A stretch of DNA of 7,168 nucleotides, from NCBI GenBank assembly GCA_046314415.1, contig JBKBWT010000322.1, positions 1 to 7,168 of the forward strand. Reading direction: 5' to 3'. The notes beneath the pieces are model-generated. The model ran no database searches. It was not told the DNA's origin and saw only the letters and a program-made list of their open reading frames with translations. The translations under genes were made by a program, and so were the position numbers. Each line of letters opens with the position of its first letter. Positions within the stretch are counted from its first letter, which is position 1. Shown piece after piece: positions 6,883 to 7,168 of this stretch. Origin of the DNA: JADJNW01 sp046314415. GTDB taxonomy: Bacteria > Bacteroidota > Bacteroidia > Chitinophagales > Saprospiraceae.

Positions 6883-7168
6883 AGTTCGGAACTTCAAGCT
6901 TCAAGTTTGGAACTAAAGTCTTGAAGTTCCGAACTACTTCTCTCAAGTTCTGAACTAAAAACTGGAAGTTCAGAACTAAAGCCTTTTAGTTAGGTAACTA
7001 CTTCTTTGAAGTTCAAAACTAAAGACTGGATGTTCTGAACTAAAGCTTTTAAGTTTGAAACTACAACCTTTTAGTTAAGTAACTACTTCCTTGAAGTTTG
7101 GAACTACAACGTTGATGTTCGGAACTACTTCTTTGAAGTTCAAAACTAAAAACTGGATGTTCGGAACT
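6883..7168. repeat. Tandem array of 21-22 base units with palindromic cores
   Basis: Fourteen units begin at 6883, 6904, 6925, 6946, 6967, 6988, 7010, 7031, 7052, 7073, 7095, 7116, 7137 and 7158. The spacing is 21 except for two steps of 22. Each has an 11-base core of the form AGTTC-N-GAACT (12 bases in the units at 6988 and 7073) and a 10-base linker. GTT at core positions 2-4 and AACT at the core end are present in all fourteen. Seven cores are perfect palindromes: 6883, 6925, 6946, 6967, 6988, 7052 and 7073. Linkers vary but recur, such as ACTTCTTTGA and AAAAACTGGA. The last core ends on the final base of the window, so the array is cut by the window edge. Stops and the 22-base steps break every reading frame, so it is not coding. 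Function is unknown; a protein-binding array, an iteron- or centromere-like site, or a satellite are possible. Confidence 0.95.

Noticed and set aside
6883..7168. CRISPR array
   Set aside because: Spacer-like linkers are only 10 bases and recur, the repeat cores are degenerate and 11-12 bases long, and no cas gene is present.
6883..7168. Protein-coding heptapeptide repeat (21 bases equals 7 codons)
   Set aside because: Stop codons occur in the frames examined and the two 22-base steps shift the frame, so no long open frame survives on either strand.
6883..7168. Integron attC sites, suggested by GTTA and TAAC core-like bases
   Set aside because: The units are far shorter and more regular than attC sites, and there are no gene cassettes or integrase between them.

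Overview
The window looks like a chromosomal stretch from a member of the Bacteroidota, plausibly a Saprospiraceae-type or related environmental lineage; the family is a guess from general protein character. Two good matches to the Bacteroidota -7 promoter element (TAnnTTTG) lie upstream of genes: TACCTTTG on the minus strand before the phosphatase and TATCTTTG before rimO. Intergenic DNA is AT-rich, the phosphatase has a signal peptide ending Ala-Gln, and strong Shine-Dalgarno sequences are mostly absent, all of which fit that phylum. No tRNA, rRNA, complete insertion sequence, phage gene or CRISPR array was seen.

Layout. (1) 44-1474, minus: secreted purple-acid-phosphatase-like metallophosphoesterase. 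(2) 1649-4045, plus, divergent from it: three genes in a row, namely a J-domain protein with an unassigned C-terminal domain, a KirBac-type inward-rectifier potassium channel, and a small membrane protein of unknown function. (3) 4129-4956, minus, convergent with the previous set: MBL-fold hydrolase with an atypical metal motif (HxDxDH). The short gap between the convergent genes holds a nested inverted repeat that may terminate both transcripts. (4) 4957-5287: a 331-base divergent intergenic region with a compact palindrome in the MBL leader and a convincing promoter for the next gene. (5) 5288-6595, plus: rimO, the ribosomal protein S12 methylthiotransferase, clearly richer in GC than its neighbours. 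(6) 6596-7168: no credible gene. It holds an AT-rich tail, a GC-rich patch with a strong hairpin, and then a long array of degenerate 21-22 base repeats that runs off the end of the window.

The genes do not form an obvious single pathway. The J-domain protein, channel and small membrane protein are co-oriented with gaps of 76 and 116 bases and could be co-transcribed, but nothing in the sequence proves they work together. rimO is housekeeping.

The most unusual item is the terminal array (6883-7168). It has 14 units spaced 21 or 22 bases apart, each built around a short palindrome of the form AGTTC-N-GAACT, joined by 10-base linkers. The arms change together in several units (C:G, A:T and T:A at the same pair), the spacing equals about two turns of B-DNA, and blocks inside the array have been duplicated. 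It is not a CRISPR array and is not a coding repeat. It could be a cooperative protein-binding array, a centromere- or iteron-like site, or a structured satellite. I do not recognise it as a described family.
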